Positions 35,700 through 46,849 of a DNA stretch of 64,000 nucleotides are shown here, in pieces. Each line of letters begins with the position of its first letter. Positions within the stretch are counted from its first letter, which is position 1. The stretch is from contig JAVHKY010000010.1 of the NCBI GenBank assembly GCA_035079385.1, positions 3,472,001-3,536,000 of the forward strand. Reading direction: 5' to 3'. Made by a program: the position numbers and the translations under genes. Under the pieces are notes generated by a model. It made no database searches, was not told the DNA's origin, and saw nothing but the letters and a program-made list of their open reading frames with translations. Origin of the DNA: Aspidiotus rigidus (Eukaryota; Arthropoda; Insecta; Hemiptera; Diaspididae).

Positions 35700-36135
35700 G
35701 GCTTAAGTCATTGCAGTCCTGCAATGGTATCTTACTTTTTTTTTGAGAAATTAGCCGTGCGTCTTCCGGCGAAAAACTTCTTGAAAAAATTTAGACTCTT
35801 GGGCTATATACGATAGGAGAGGACCTCAAAGAAATTTCCATTTACGTGCCATATACAACAGGAAGGGAACTCAGAAAAATTTCGCGAGCTATGTACAATA
35901 GAAAGAGGACTTGGAGAAATTTCAACTCGTGACCCGTAGTATATGATAGAAGGGAATTATTGTGTTTGCAGCATGCCATATCTAGAAATTGAAGGGGTGA
36001 AGTCAATTGGTGTACAAAGCATTGCATATCTAGTCACTTGAAGGAGTTATCCTAATGCGGGTCATATAATGTAATTATTTTTCAACCCATACAACAGATT
36101 CCCTGCGTTCCTCGTGTATTCCTCAAGTCCCACGT
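35700..36135. repeat. Family R, decayed
   Basis: It contains GGGCTATATACGATAGGAGA, CCATATACAACAGGAAGGGA, GACTTGGAGAAATTTC and a right end ACAGATTCCCTGCGTTCCTC (36,094). No CDS. Confidence 0.6.
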
Positions 36136-37269
36136 TTTGCCAGACTGCGCCTGATCCCCGGCATTTTTCTTCAATTCACCCCCACCCTCCCACCACAAAA
36201 AAGGTTCTTTGTTAAAAATTTTGCCCTCGCTGTACGTGCATCACTTGATCTACAAAACGTACATTTGTGTCATTCTGTCCAGCGCATGCGCCGACGCAAG
36301 ATGGGGAGTAGAGTTTTCTAACCATCACCGTAACTCCGTCACAATTCTAACAGCCAACATTCAATATCTAGAATCAATCTTATCTCTTCTTCCTTCTTCA
36401 TCACCTACCTTTCTTAGTTCTTCTAATCTCCTATCCGCCTCAACAACGATTTTCAGCGTTTATTCCACCCATCCCTTCTCCTTATAAGCCACTAATCCAA
36501 CGTGCTACTTTGAAACCACCAGCCCCTAAAATGCGGGTATTAATCCAGCCCTGATTACACGAACGTACAAGTAAGACATCTCAACCACTGTTCCTGTCTC
36601 GATATTCTGTTTTGACTTGAACTCTGAAGTGAAAAATGTAATTAGGATATAAAATGATGAGATTTCTTTTACAAAACAAACCGATAAAATTCTTTAGCCC
36701 ACCTAGCTTTAGCTTTCCGTGAAGTGTGAAATTTGCAAAGGAGTGAAATTGGCGAACTGAAAGATTTCATGAGAATGCGTACATTTTTTTTTTCTCTTTT
36801 CGTTCTCCTCTCTCTTTTTTTTTTTTTTTTTGCACATTGAAGCACTTATTAACGGATTCTATACCTAATGTGTTTGTAGAAATATCGAATCTGCGAAAAT
36901 TTGTTTTTAAAATTTCAACGATAAAGAGATGTTCTTCGGTTATTTCACTTTCATACGTAGAAAAAATATAAACAACACCGCGTCTTTTCAAATATCAAGA
37001 TTTTCCACCTCACTTTCAACCAGGTAAAAAGATGTTGTTGACTTGTATACCGAATCTTCTTACATGATATTCATCGCAATATGTAATTTCTAAATACTTT
37101 GTATGTAAAATTGCAGACAGTGAAGTTCACAATGTTTACAAAGACTGAATCTAGTCGAGTTCCTCCTACAGCTTCGATATTTCTCAAGGGTATTCATCGT
37201 CGTCAGTATCTGCGAGAGACTAGTACGAATAAAAGTTTGGAATTGTTTTTCGTTCACTACTTTTTGACG
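36136..37269. other. 5' flank of the secreted-protein gene
   Basis: No gene seen. A possible arthropod-type initiator TCAGT lies at 37,203-37,207, about 65 bases before the chosen ATG. An upstream in-frame ATG (37,099) exists but would bury the signal peptide. Confidence 0.35.
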
Positions 37270-37381
37270 ATGAAATTTCTCTCAATAAAACTTGTCGTTT
37301 TATTTTTAACTTTTGGAAAAATTTACGCTGATGGATGGGAGTTTAACAATATCACTGAAGAACATCCTCTTTTCCGAATGA
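37270..37381 (+). CDS. Small secreted protein, exon 1 (signal peptide)
   Basis: This exon encodes MKFLSIKLVVLFLTFGKIYA, a textbook signal peptide (charged start, hydrophobic core, small residue before the likely cut), followed by DGWEFNNITEEHPLFRM. It ends one base into a codon at ATGA|GTGAGT, a strong donor. An alternative donor four bases on (GTAAGC) would not keep phase with exon 2. The start at 37,270 is preferred over the in-frame upstream ATG because it puts the signal peptide at the N-terminus. Exon 2 lies at 39,932. The protein is secreted by inference. Confidence 0.6.
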
Positions 37382-37619
37382 GTGAGTAAGCTTTTTTTTT
37401 GAGGGTAAATAGGTTTACTAGGTTAATTTATCAGTTTATTGAAATATTCGTCGAGATTAGAAATACGTAGTTGAAATCGCGAGTGAATGGTATGAAAAAA
37501 TCAAATAAAACTTCATCATAATTGGAATCTCTTTACTTAATTCTTTAGCAGTGGTGTTGCAGTGGTTAAGAACTATTTGGAGGAGGAAATAGAATTTGCC
37601 TGCTAATGAGCCTTCCTTT

Positions 37620-38910
37620 CTTCAACAGGGAACCTCTTTCATGGGTGATTTTTTCACAAAAATTTCGACCGTCGCAAACTTGACCTAGCTCTGACTTAAT
37701 TTAGGGTCTTATTATGAGATATTAGCCTACAGGAAAATTTCCCCCTCTAACTATACGACGAAGAGGTACTTGAAAAAAAATCGAGCTTGTATATGTCCCC
37801 TTTCAATTATTTTATTTTAACTCGTATCAATTTATTTAAAGTGCCGTCCGATAGCCAATAAGGCTATGGCTCGAAAGTCGAAATTATTCAAAGTGCTCTT
37901 CTTATCATATATCATAGATCGAGGGTTAAAATTTTCTTCTCAGTCCAAATTCTTCCAAGTCGTCCTTGTATCATATATTATGGCTCGAGAGTCAACATTT
38001 TTTCGAGCCCCCCTCCCAATCAGATACATGACTGGAACGTCGACATTTTTCCGAGCTTCCCAAAAATTCGACATTTTTACAAATCCAAATTCTTTATTAG
38101 GGTAGGTCAGTTTTCGCCAGACACCACAAGGCGCACGGCGTATGGCAAAGTTTTTAAAAACCCCCCGTATAAGAGCTTCCCTGTTATAATTTCATCCTTC
38201 ACGCCACATAATATAGTTGAGGAGTGGAACTTGAAGAATTAAAATTTTGACTTCTGAACCTCTACAGATGTAAAACTGGGAAAAATCTCAACATTTGAGC
38301 CATATACGAAGGGGGCTTGAAATAATTGTAAGCAGAGGACTCCTGAGGCACTCGAAGAATTCTGAACACGAACCCCCGTACATGATGTGAGACTTGAATT
38401 TTAACTGTCTGAGGTTCACGCATATATTTATTTGAAAAACGACTGCTTCCTTAACGAAGTTAAACGAGGAACGCAGGGAACCTGTTTTATGAGTCAAATG
38501 GGATATGGTATTGAAAATTCAAGGAAGCCTAGACCTAGATAAACCTAGTATAAAGAAGGCCTCGACCTACTCTAAGCCTAGTATAATATAGTTTGAGAGT
38601 CTAAATTTTTCTCGAATCTCCAGCTGTGTATGATAGCTCGAGAGTTGAAATTTTTTTAAGTCCCTCTCCTATCATATATGGCTCGAGAGTCGAAATTTTT
38701 CAAAGTCCCCCTCCTATCATATATGGCTCGAGAGTCGAAATTTTTCCAAATCCCTCTCTCATCATATATGTCTCGAAAGTCTAAATTTTTCCAAGTCCCC
38801 CTCCTATCATATATGGCTCGAGAGTCAAAATTTTTCTAAGTTTTTCGTTGGACGGCGCACGGCAAATTTCTCAAAAAGCCCCCTATAAAACAGGTTCACT
38901 GTTGAAAGAA
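37620..38910. repeat. Family R cluster in the intron
   Basis: It contains several decayed units and a reverse-orientation end at 38,430-38,500 (AACGACTGCTTCCTTAACG, AACGCAGGGAACCTGTTTTA), followed by GGTATTGAAAATTC, AGGAAGCCTAGACC, the 45-bp tandem array and TTTTCGTTGGACGGCGCACGG. This copy shows the inverse of the block order at 60,275-60,641. Confidence 0.7.
38626..38845 (+). repeat. 45-bp tandem array (family R core unit)
   Basis: About five units of exactly 45 bases start at 38,666, 38,711, 38,756 and 38,801, plus partial flanking units. Each has CTCCTATCATATATGG, CTCGAGAGTCGAAATTTTT and CCAAGTCCCC. The unit contains the palindrome CTCGAG. Confidence 0.9.
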
Positions 38911-39420
38911 ACTTTATTTGACCTAACTTGGACTTAATTCGAAGACTTGAAAAAATTTCGAACTCAGAACCCGTTTAGAATATGTAGTGGGATCCTTTGA
39001 GCCGTATAGAAAAAAAATAAAAGTTGGAAATTGTCGAGCTTTGAACCCTTCTAGAGGTAGGACTTGTTAAAATTTTGTGAAATAATGAAATTTTCGGTTC
39101 ACATGAATAAAAACGCGTTCCTTCGGTGCTTCGTTGTAAGACGCGAAGACGCCTTTTTTTACTTTAGGGCTCGAAGAGTTAGGTTGCGCGCATGCGTGTT
39201 CTTGGTCTATCTGATCTTTTAATAATTTTAAATATAACACTCGAATTTTTCCTTGTGTTCATTAATTGTAAGAAAATTACAATTTCGTTATTCTATGTGT
39301 GTTTCCATCAACAATGTTATGATGCTCTAATAAAAAAAAGTGAAAATTTTAGTTATAGATCATCTCGCATTTGCGTTTTTATTCGTGTGAACCGAAAAAT
39401 AGCGTACGCCACACGTGAAC

Positions 39421-39506
39421 GGAGGAAAGCGATATACTCGCGCTGCATGGCGGCCCTCACCGCGGCTCGGGTCGCCAAAGCGCTCGTATAGAAATCGCTC
39501 TCCTCC
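39421..39506. repeat. CpG-rich hairpin in the intron
   Basis: GGAGGAAAGCGATATACTCG pairs imperfectly with the inverse of CGCTCGTATAGAAATCGCTC followed by TCCTCC. The loop contains CATGGCGGCC. It resembles a small MITE or the core of one, and stands out against AT-rich flanks. Confidence 0.5.
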
Positions 39507-39931
39507 GTCCCTTATAGCGTAATATACTATTTCTTCATAGTGGGATACACTACAGGAACCATTATTAGAAACTTGAAAAGAAACGTTACGAAATAACTTC
39601 CCCGCTTTCCTCAATGTACGCAGTTAATGAGTTTTTTTTTTTTTTAACTCTTTTTTTATTTATCGAACTGCCCGGAGAGAGCATACACAGATAAAGTTAA
39701 TGACAGTGGGTATTTTTTTTATTTATTCATTTAAGAATGCTCTAAGTTGTCGATTGTTGAAATAATTTGATGAAATTATCCATTCTTGTTCTGATAATTT
39801 ACCTACGAGTGAGCTTTTCATTATTTTTTCTTGGCTTGAATGCTGATCAACCTGGGCAATTGATGACCATCAGTTCTTTAGTCATTGATTAGCCATAACT
39901 AATATCCACTTTATTTTTTTACTGTCCACAG

Positions 39932-40254
39932 CGAGCTGGCAGCCTAGAGATGAGTATGGTACCTGTCCACCCAGTAGCGCAAGTGCACGTGTTGAAATAT
40001 GCGAGGCAGCAAATAAAGGACTTAAGGATGTAACTGAAAATGATGTAGAAATTTTTGTTGCTCATGACCCGCAATATCATTTGGGGGATAGGGACGAATA
40101 CAGAAATGTATTTCATTGTGACCATCCAACTAAACCTTTCCTTCTTTGGAGATCACCGTTAGGGGTAGACGGAGATTTCACAAGAATTTTTTACAGCTCT
40201 TTAGAACCGTCTAACGAGATACAACCTTCGCCAACTCCAGAATCTATTTCCTAA
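39932..40254 (+). CDS. Small secreted protein, exon 2 (RNase F1/T1-fold-like)
   Basis: The acceptor TTTACTGTCCACAG joins in phase with exon 1, and the exon runs 106 codons to TAA. With exon 1 the protein has 144 residues, with three cysteines after the signal. Motifs in order: DEYGTCPPSSASARVEICEA, then a HDPQYH segment, NVFHC, FLLWRSPLG and DGDFTRIFYSS, with a Ser/Pro/Thr-rich tail. The order (TC..SAS.V..AA helix, His-x-x-x-Tyr, aromatic strand, FPL-like strand, G..DR strand) recalls RNase F1/T1 proteins. The usual Glu in the FPL-like strand is absent and there is no C-terminal THTG His, so an inactive binder is more likely than an enzyme. The family call is my inference. A missed middle exon is possible. 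No neighbour explains its role. Confidence 0.58.
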
Positions 40255-42985
40255 AAAAGATGAATGGTTATAAGTGGTGCTCTTCTTCTGGATCATATGT
40301 TGCATATTTCTTTTCGTTGTAGTACTTGTTTTACAACGAATATAATCTTAAAGCAATTCCATGACTGAAATCTGGCCCTGCATTAGGTGAATGCAAAAAA
40401 AAAGAAGAGTACCAATCGACCAGAAACATCTTTTCTATATACATTATAAGAAAACAAACAATATTCCAACGTTATCATACTAGATTTACAGGACACGAGT
40501 AGAACTATGCAAGTAACTCTCGTTAATACAAGAAAAAGTAACCATCTTTTGACTGACAAACAAAGCGACTACCGGTACCCTGGAATTAAAAAAAAAAAAT
40601 AGGAGGTCTCGTATTAAAGACCAGAGTCTACCCACAATCACCTCCAATTTTTTACCCGCACAGATACAAAGTACTTATTGCAATATCCGGTCGGCTGGTC
40701 ATCACTGACAAACTCCGATTTTATCAGGGTACGATAAAATTATTCGGTTTTGTGCTAAATCACAGGTATTGAATTAATTTATTGTTTTTTTTTTTTTTTT
40801 TTTTTACTTGCCATGTTCGGCAAGGCTATATCTATCAGGAATATCTTCTTTGTACACTGTATCTGCTTTTCAAGAATAAAACCTTCTGCAAGTATGTTCA
40901 ATATGTCAGTGCGTGCCTGTGTAAATCTGATCACACTTTTATTTTACAAGAACATAGATAAAGATAAATCCGAATTATTTGGGAGTCTTTCGAGAAAAGT
41001 GGAAAGTAACTGAATCGCTTCATTCTTATTAAAAAAACTTTTTAAAATTTCTTCATCAACTTATTACTGGCTGCGTAGGGTAGAATTTGTGTTCAATTTT
41101 TAAATTACTTGGTCTCTAACATTATGACTCGACAAAATAGGTTACATCAATAGCAATTTTAAGAATAAGCATGAATTAATTGTGCGGCTCTAGGATTGAG
41201 ACGTAGGTAATTTGTAGGCTGTTGAGTTTTTATATTTAGGAAATAAGTTTCCTGCTCCCCTTAATTTACGTATTTGTAGATATTTCAAGTCATGATTAAG
41301 AGTCCTCAATTACATTATTTGTTTACCTTCTTTTTTTCACTTGAACCACTTTTGAAACAGAATTTTTTCAAGTTCCAAGCCCTTATCTAAGCAATACGTA
41401 CTTTAAGATCGTGTTACTAAGTTGGAACTTTTCCAGCGCATGTTTATGAAATTTTAAATCCATATAGGTATTAATCTAAATGAATTATCTACCGTTACCT
41501 TAGTTTTTATAACATGAGTAAACAATAACACATGTACGATACGATACATGAAATAAAAAATATTTTGATCGTCCACCGTGTAAGGTAGGAAGCGTACCAT
41601 TAATAACTTTGATGAATTTCCTCCTTTTCTGAAATAGTAATATCGCGGGCGGTGTAGTGCCATCAACGATCCTTCGTATATTTGTCTTAAAAATTGGACG
41701 GCAATAATTTAAATTACATTATACCAATGTGATGTACAAGAGAAACGGCATCTGCAAAAGAAGAAAGGTTCCTCCTGTTCAATTTTAGTCATCAGTTCCA
41801 ACTCGCCTTCCTAATCTATTATCATCGAACCGTCTACCGGCTTTACTCGTACATTAATATTTCATACGATGCGTCTCGAGTGAATATTCATCAAAGAAAG
41901 AGCCTCGCTCGAAGAACGTCGGTTTACGGAAAGAGGGAAAAAATATATTCCACTCATTGCCAAAAGCGCTCACACCTCATTTAAAAAGTACAAATCACGT
42001 ATCAACGCGGCAATGGGCCCGCGCTCTCGGTCCATAGAAATGTACAGTCAGACCACACTCTCATGGGGGACGAGTATACGACCATGATCGCATTCGTGCT
42101 ATACGTGTGTATGTTTGTATATAGGTACATAGGTTTATGAGCAATACATCGAAAAATTATCGAATTGTCGTATGTATAAGTTTGTCCTATCGAGCGAGTT
42201 CATATTCTGGCACAGTCTCGCGTCATCACTTCTATATTCAACGCTAAATGAGTAAAATGTTCGCGCTTAATTTTGTATGAAAATGTTTTTAATCTCTTCT
42301 TTAATTACTCAATTATGAAATCACGCATAGTGAACTCGCAAGGTCTTGAGGTGATTAATAAAAAATTGTATCGCGTGCACTCGTGTTATACTTATACAAA
42401 ACAGTGACGTCCTGATATTTGATGAAGGGAGGGTAGATTTTTTTTAGCTATGAATTCTAGTATAGGAATGATGATTTAACCTCACTTTCCCCGTTCTCTA
42501 ACGTACAGGTACTCACCAAGAAAACTACTATCAAATCTCTCGGCACCATCATCAGCATACTGAAAAAACAGTAAAATTAGAAAACAGGGAATAGGTATTG
42601 GATGAAAATAATAAGGTATTATATTCGTGATACCATTTCTTAATCGTATGATGAAGTTTCTTACAGGAATGGTTTCACAGGAATCGAGCCCTCCCGCCCT
42701 CCTTCCTTCCAAAGAAAGAACCAAAATGGTTCAAAAAGTTTTGAATATTAGGTCAAAAAATGAAGCAAATTTGTCAACGGGGAACCTGTTCTATCTGTTT
42801 TATAATGAAAAATTTGCCGTCTGCCTAGAAAGAGAATGGACCCTAAAACGATAAAAATTTCAACATGATGAAAAATCGTAAAATTTTTGAAATCGGTCTT
42901 TATTGTTCAGTAAAATTTAGCGCTGAATCCGAAGGAATATCAGAAATATAGAAAAATTTTAAACGTGAAAGTGTTTTCATAAATG
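40255..42985. other. 3' flank and intergenic; no gene
   Basis: A weak poly(A)-like AATATA lies at about 40,338 and AATAAA at about 40,872. A poly-T run is at 40,783-40,804. A family R scrap (GGGGAACCTGTTCTATCTG) lies at 42,780. Other frames are AT-rich noise. Confidence 0.4.
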
Positions 42986-43063
42986 TTTTATTATTTATTC
43001 GGCAGAAATTTTCTCTGCTGGTGTTGTAATTGCCGAAAGAGATTTTAATATCGTTTTGACTCT

Positions 43064-43859
43064 ATGATAAAGTTGGTTGTTAAGTATGTAGACGACAGCA
43101 TTTTTTATATTCACAAATCTATTTTTGACAATTTATTTCGACTTTTAAATGATTTTCCTGACAGGATTAAGTTTACTTTTGAATTAGAAAGTGAGGACCA
43201 GACTATAAATTTTTTAGATATTAAGATTACACAATGTAATAACCGTTTTATTTTTAGACATTATGAGAAACCTACCCACACGGGTAGGTTCATACATTTT
43301 AATTCCAATCAACCTCTTCAATTTAAATTTAATACTGCAGTGAATTTGAAACAAAATCGTTTATCTAACTCTGATCCCGTTTTCCATAGTGAGATTTTAA
43401 GAAATTTTAAGCATACGCTTCGCAATAATGGTTATCCGTCGTCGTCGTTTATTAATAAAGTTTGTAATCATGAGACTGACCACCACAGAACTCATGAAGA
43501 CATCAGGAATATAAAATATTTTTCTATTCCCTATATAGGAAAAAGCAGTATGATCATACGCAAGCATTTGCTAGCACTTGACGACAATATTAAAATCTCT
43601 TTCGGCAATACAACACCAGCAGAGAAAATTTCTTCTCCCATACTAAAGATAAAACCCCTATATGAACCAAAGGTCTGGTGTTGTCTATTCTGTTCCCTGT
43701 TCTGGTTGCTGTTATGTAGGAGAAACTCGTCAAGCTTTAAAGTCGAGGCTCTCCCAACATGAGAACGACGTCAAGAACCAAAGTGATCATACCGCTTTGT
43801 CCTCTCACGTCCTCGATACTGGACACACATTTAATTTTAAGAAAACTAAAATTGTATAG
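43064..43859 (+). pseudogene. Penelope RT (3' half) and GIY-YIG endonuclease, frameshifted
   Basis: The first frame (43,064-43,762) starts at the RT catalytic motif KYVDDSIFYI with both Asp present, followed by FTFELESEDQTINFLDIKI, HYEKPTHTGRFIHF and the usual Penelope thumb/linker. A frameshift near 43,668 moves the endonuclease into a second frame (43,662-43,859): GVVYSVPCSGCCYVGETRQA (the GIY and YIG motifs), KSRLSQHENDVKN and a His-rich ALSSHVLDTGHTF. A third frame segment (about 43,862-43,910, DNDRKRKISEVVNMYN) holds the expected catalytic Glu, and a fourth gives FKTDTYGLSKVY. The N-terminal RT (motifs A and B) is missing. The copy is dead but young-looking. Confidence 0.9.
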
Positions 43860-44026
43860 GCAGAGCCGATAATGATAGAAAAAGAAAGATTTCAGAGGTA
43901 GTAAATATGTATAATTAAAAATCGTAATAGCATAAACTTCAAAACTGATACGTACGGCTTATCGAAAGTTTACGCCACGACGATACGTGATTCATCTCCG
44001 TCAACTTAATCTGGTCTTACACGAGC

Positions 44027-44059
44027 GGTGAAGGAAGTGTAATTTACACTTCCTTCACC
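44027..44059. repeat. Perfect 16-bp-arm hairpin in Penelope 3' UTR
   Basis: GGTGAAGGAAGTGTAA, a single T, then its exact inverse complement TTACACTTCCTTCACC. It lies 28 bases before the hammerhead-like motif. Perfect pairing in a decayed element suggests selection, a recent origin or a templating event. Confidence 0.9.
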
Positions 44060-44086
44060 TCATTTTTTCTCATTGTATGTTCGACC

Positions 44087-44119
44087 CTGATGATGGATGC
44101 TAGACATTCAAAACGCGTC
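44087..44119 (+). ncRNA. Hammerhead-like motif, Penelope copy B
   Basis: CTGATGA fits CUGANGA. A 6-bp stem II (TGGATG/CATTCA with one G-T pair) and loop CTAGA follow. The next core positions read AAA instead of GAA, then ACG/CGT can form a 3-bp stem III ending in C. The changed G12 should kill cleavage, so this looks like a relic. Confidence 0.4.
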
Positions 44120-44173
44120 GGTATTCGTTATTTTGTAAATATTGTGAGAGGCAGTGCCGAATAAATAATAAAA

Positions 44174-45533
44174 AAAAAGAATACCAGAAAGACTCCATTG
44201 AGTCATGTTTTGCACATCTTCCCCTCTGAAAGTTTCAAAATTTAAAATTGTTCTTAATTCCAGATCCAAAGCCTCCTCCCGCTCATCACAAAAAAGTATA
44301 TACCGCTACCGGATGGTGGATATTTCCAGCAATTAACCTCCCATAAAACAAGTGAAATTTCTCGTAAAAAGTGAAACACGTCTAGTGGCTCGTGCTCTTA
44401 AATTTGCAAACTATACTGCCCGTATCCTCTGCTCGGTTTCTATCATCTCTTCAACTTCTCTTGATTTAGTATGTACACCAAAATTTTCTCTTCATTTTAA
44501 ATTACCAGTAAATAATCTTATTATGCTCGTCATTGCAAGTCTTAATTTATTGCCCTAAGCTTGATAAAGCAATCTCGGGTTAAATTGTGTATTTTATGGC
44601 GAGTATGATTAACATTTTCCAAGTTCAAATACTCGCTTTTCTACGAAAAGTCGGTAAAATCGATGAACGGATTTCTCTCGATTGAAAATCTTCATTTCTT
44701 CCATCACTTCAGAATATACGATAAGAACGTGTATAAATAGATTGTACTCGCCACAAAAGTGTAAGATCAGTACATTTCATCATATTGCAGAAAGGAGAAC
44801 GAACCTCTGATCGCGTGAAGGTCGATTTCAACCGGTCTTTTACCTCACAAGAGAGGGACGTTTATGTGTTCGATAGGAATGAGTGCAAAGCCCTCTTCGA
44901 TTTCGCAATAATGATTCCAACTGAGAGTAATGTTGATTGAGTAATATTGCTGCATAATATGAAAATTTTATACTCCGATTTTTCTCTACGTGGGTTCAGA
45001 CTTCAACGACCTTACATAATCGATTGCTCGAGGATTTCCTCAGGAGGAATACGCTTCTTAGCGCTTTCATACCTCGACTAGGGAAATAAAAATATAAACA
45101 ACAATTAATTCCTACGCGTTTTAAGAAAAGTTGTTCCTTGAGGATTCCTTTACTTTTTTACTTATTATAAAAAGGTCATTTAAAGCAACTCGTGAGGGAC
45201 AAATTTGGAAATTGTGTTCCTAAAACACATGAAATTTTAATTATTTGTAGATATTTATAGCGAAAACTATCGATAGTGGAAGAAAATTTATGATTGTGTG
45301 AAATATTACGAATCAAATTTTACATCTATAGAGTTCATATTAACAACCCCTAACCTCCCCTTCCGCCACCCCGTCAATTTTTTTCTCCCTGCATCCAGTT
45401 TTAGGTAGGTTACCTGATAACATCAATAATAAAAATTTTTATACGTCCTATCGGCTCCTTCATGTCTCACCAATGAGTAACCCGATACAGAAACATAATT
45501 TAGACCAGCACAGATATCAGCGGAGTAAGAAAT
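44174..45533. other. No gene supported
   Basis: AT-rich intergenic sequence, with short frames only. Nothing repeated stands out. Confidence 0.4.
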
Positions 45534-46165
45534 TGTACGTGCATATGAAAAGGGCCCACTTGGTCGATCACAGTTTTTCTTAGATTTGCAAAAGTTTGAA
45601 TGTAGGTCCAAATTGTGATTTTTTGTATTTTGATGTATCATTGTATAAAAAAACCTCAGCTTTCCCGTAGTAAGATTCTTTCCATGAGATAAAACCTATA
45701 AATTGAACAAAATCATGAGAAAGTGAAATCTTCATATTTTGTTCTGTGACACTTTGTAATTTCTTCATCTGTGACACAAGAACTTTGAAATACTGTAGCT
45801 CATTATCTACTGGATCAATTTTCATTTTTTTTTTTCTAATTTGGCTCTTACACTCCAATAGTTGATATAAACTTAATATTCTTCATTCCAGAATGTTTTT
45901 TTCTCAAAAAAATCGAATTTTTCCAGAACTCTAAACATTTTACGTAAATTTTACAGAACATCAAACATCGTAAACTTCTGTAATGCAATTTTTATTAGCC
46001 GATTCCGTAAAACCCCGATTTTCAACTTCAATACCACTTTCCTGATATGAATTTTGGACCTAACAATTTCAAGAAGGTCTTGTTGGACTCAGAACTTCAT
46101 CTACTTCAACACTCCTCTTATAACTCCATACCGACCAAGTGGGCCCTAGTCATTATGCACGTACA
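45534..46165 (-). mobile_element. TIR DNA transposon remnant, PIF/Harbinger-like
   Basis: The ends are inverted: TGTACGTGCATATGA and AAGGGCCCACTTGGTCG on the left match the inverse of CGACCAAGTGGGCCCTAG and TCATTATGCACGTACA on the right. The inside carries a minus-strand frame with a BESS-like pattern, as found in the DNA-binding second protein of such transposons. No transposase remains. A non-autonomous deletion copy is likely. The superfamily is inferred from the GGGCC end and the BESS frame. Confidence 0.65.
45580..45858 (-). pseudogene. BESS-like domain frame within the TIR element
   Basis: The 92-residue frame has a basic start (SQIRKKKMK), then DPVDNELQYFKVLVSQMKKL and NMKISLSHDFVQFI, which fits the BESS motif (acid, aromatic, L...LKKL, K.kI....). 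The rest (ISWKESYYGKAEVFLYND) is unplaced. It lacks an N-terminal MADF/Myb part, so it is a C-terminal scrap. BESS motifs mediate protein contacts in MADF-BESS factors. The assignment is tentative. Confidence 0.35.
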
Positions 46166-46410
46166 CTGCCGTGTTTTACACAATGTTTTCTCAGTTTGCT
46201 GAATGTTTTGTATAGCGCGATCGCTTCTCCAAAAATAATAGTTCCCGAAAAATAGATGAAAACACCTTCAATACAAACAAAATTCAGGAAGGATTTTCTG
46301 CTGAAGTTTGTTCCATTCCGCGGTACCTAGTTTTCACATGCTCTGAAAGTTCACCGTCCCTAAACCCAGCAAAAGGCTCGCGGGTGGCTCAAAAGTTGTG
46401 AAAATTTCGG

Positions 46411-46760
46411 TTTTTCACATTTTTCTCAAAAAATATGCTTCCTTAGCCAAAAATATGAAGACACAAAAATTGACGCTCATCAGTAATTTGATATCATATT
46501 AATTGACCCTTCAAAGTTGAACGCTTCAAGCTGAAAGACGTGATAACTTGAGGTTAATTCTATTTTTTTGGTCCATATGTATAGATGAAAACAAAGTCTG
46601 TTTTTTTTCTCTCATTTTTCTCAAAAAATGGGCGTCCTAGCCAAAAATATAAAGTCACAAAAATTGTTCCTCGTAAAGTTTCCTGTAATTTGATACCATA
46701 TTCCATCCCTCAAAGTTGAACGCTTCAAGCTGAAGGGCCTGATAATTTAAAAAAAATCCT
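46411..46760 (+). repeat. Direct duplication, ~195-bp period
   Basis: TTTTCTCAAAAAAT, CCTTAGCCAAAAATATGAAG and CAAAGTTGAACGCTTCAAGC occur at about 46,421-46,535. They recur at about 46,616-46,735 (CCTAGCCAAAAATATAAAG, CAAAGTTGAACGCTTCAAGC). Confidence 0.85.
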
Positions 46761-46849
46761 GTCTCTTCTTTCCCAATGGATTTTACCTAGCGACTTACAA
46801 ATAAAAAAATTAGATGTCATTGCAGGACTGCAGTCCCGAGAATTTTAAA

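Larger units (their letters stand above)
42986..44173 (+). mobile_element. Penelope-like element copy B with inverted 5' end
   Basis: Ends are inverted repeats: TTTATTATTTATTCGGCA at 42,986-43,004 and its complement at 44,155-44,173. Bases 43,004-43,053 are an inverted copy of internal bases 43,586-43,634 with one indel. The 5' end is therefore a short inverted, internally deleted copy of the 3' half joined to a forward copy. Forward sequence starts near 43,054 and includes RT and GIY-YIG regions, a perfect hairpin and a hammerhead-like motif. Confidence 0.88.
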
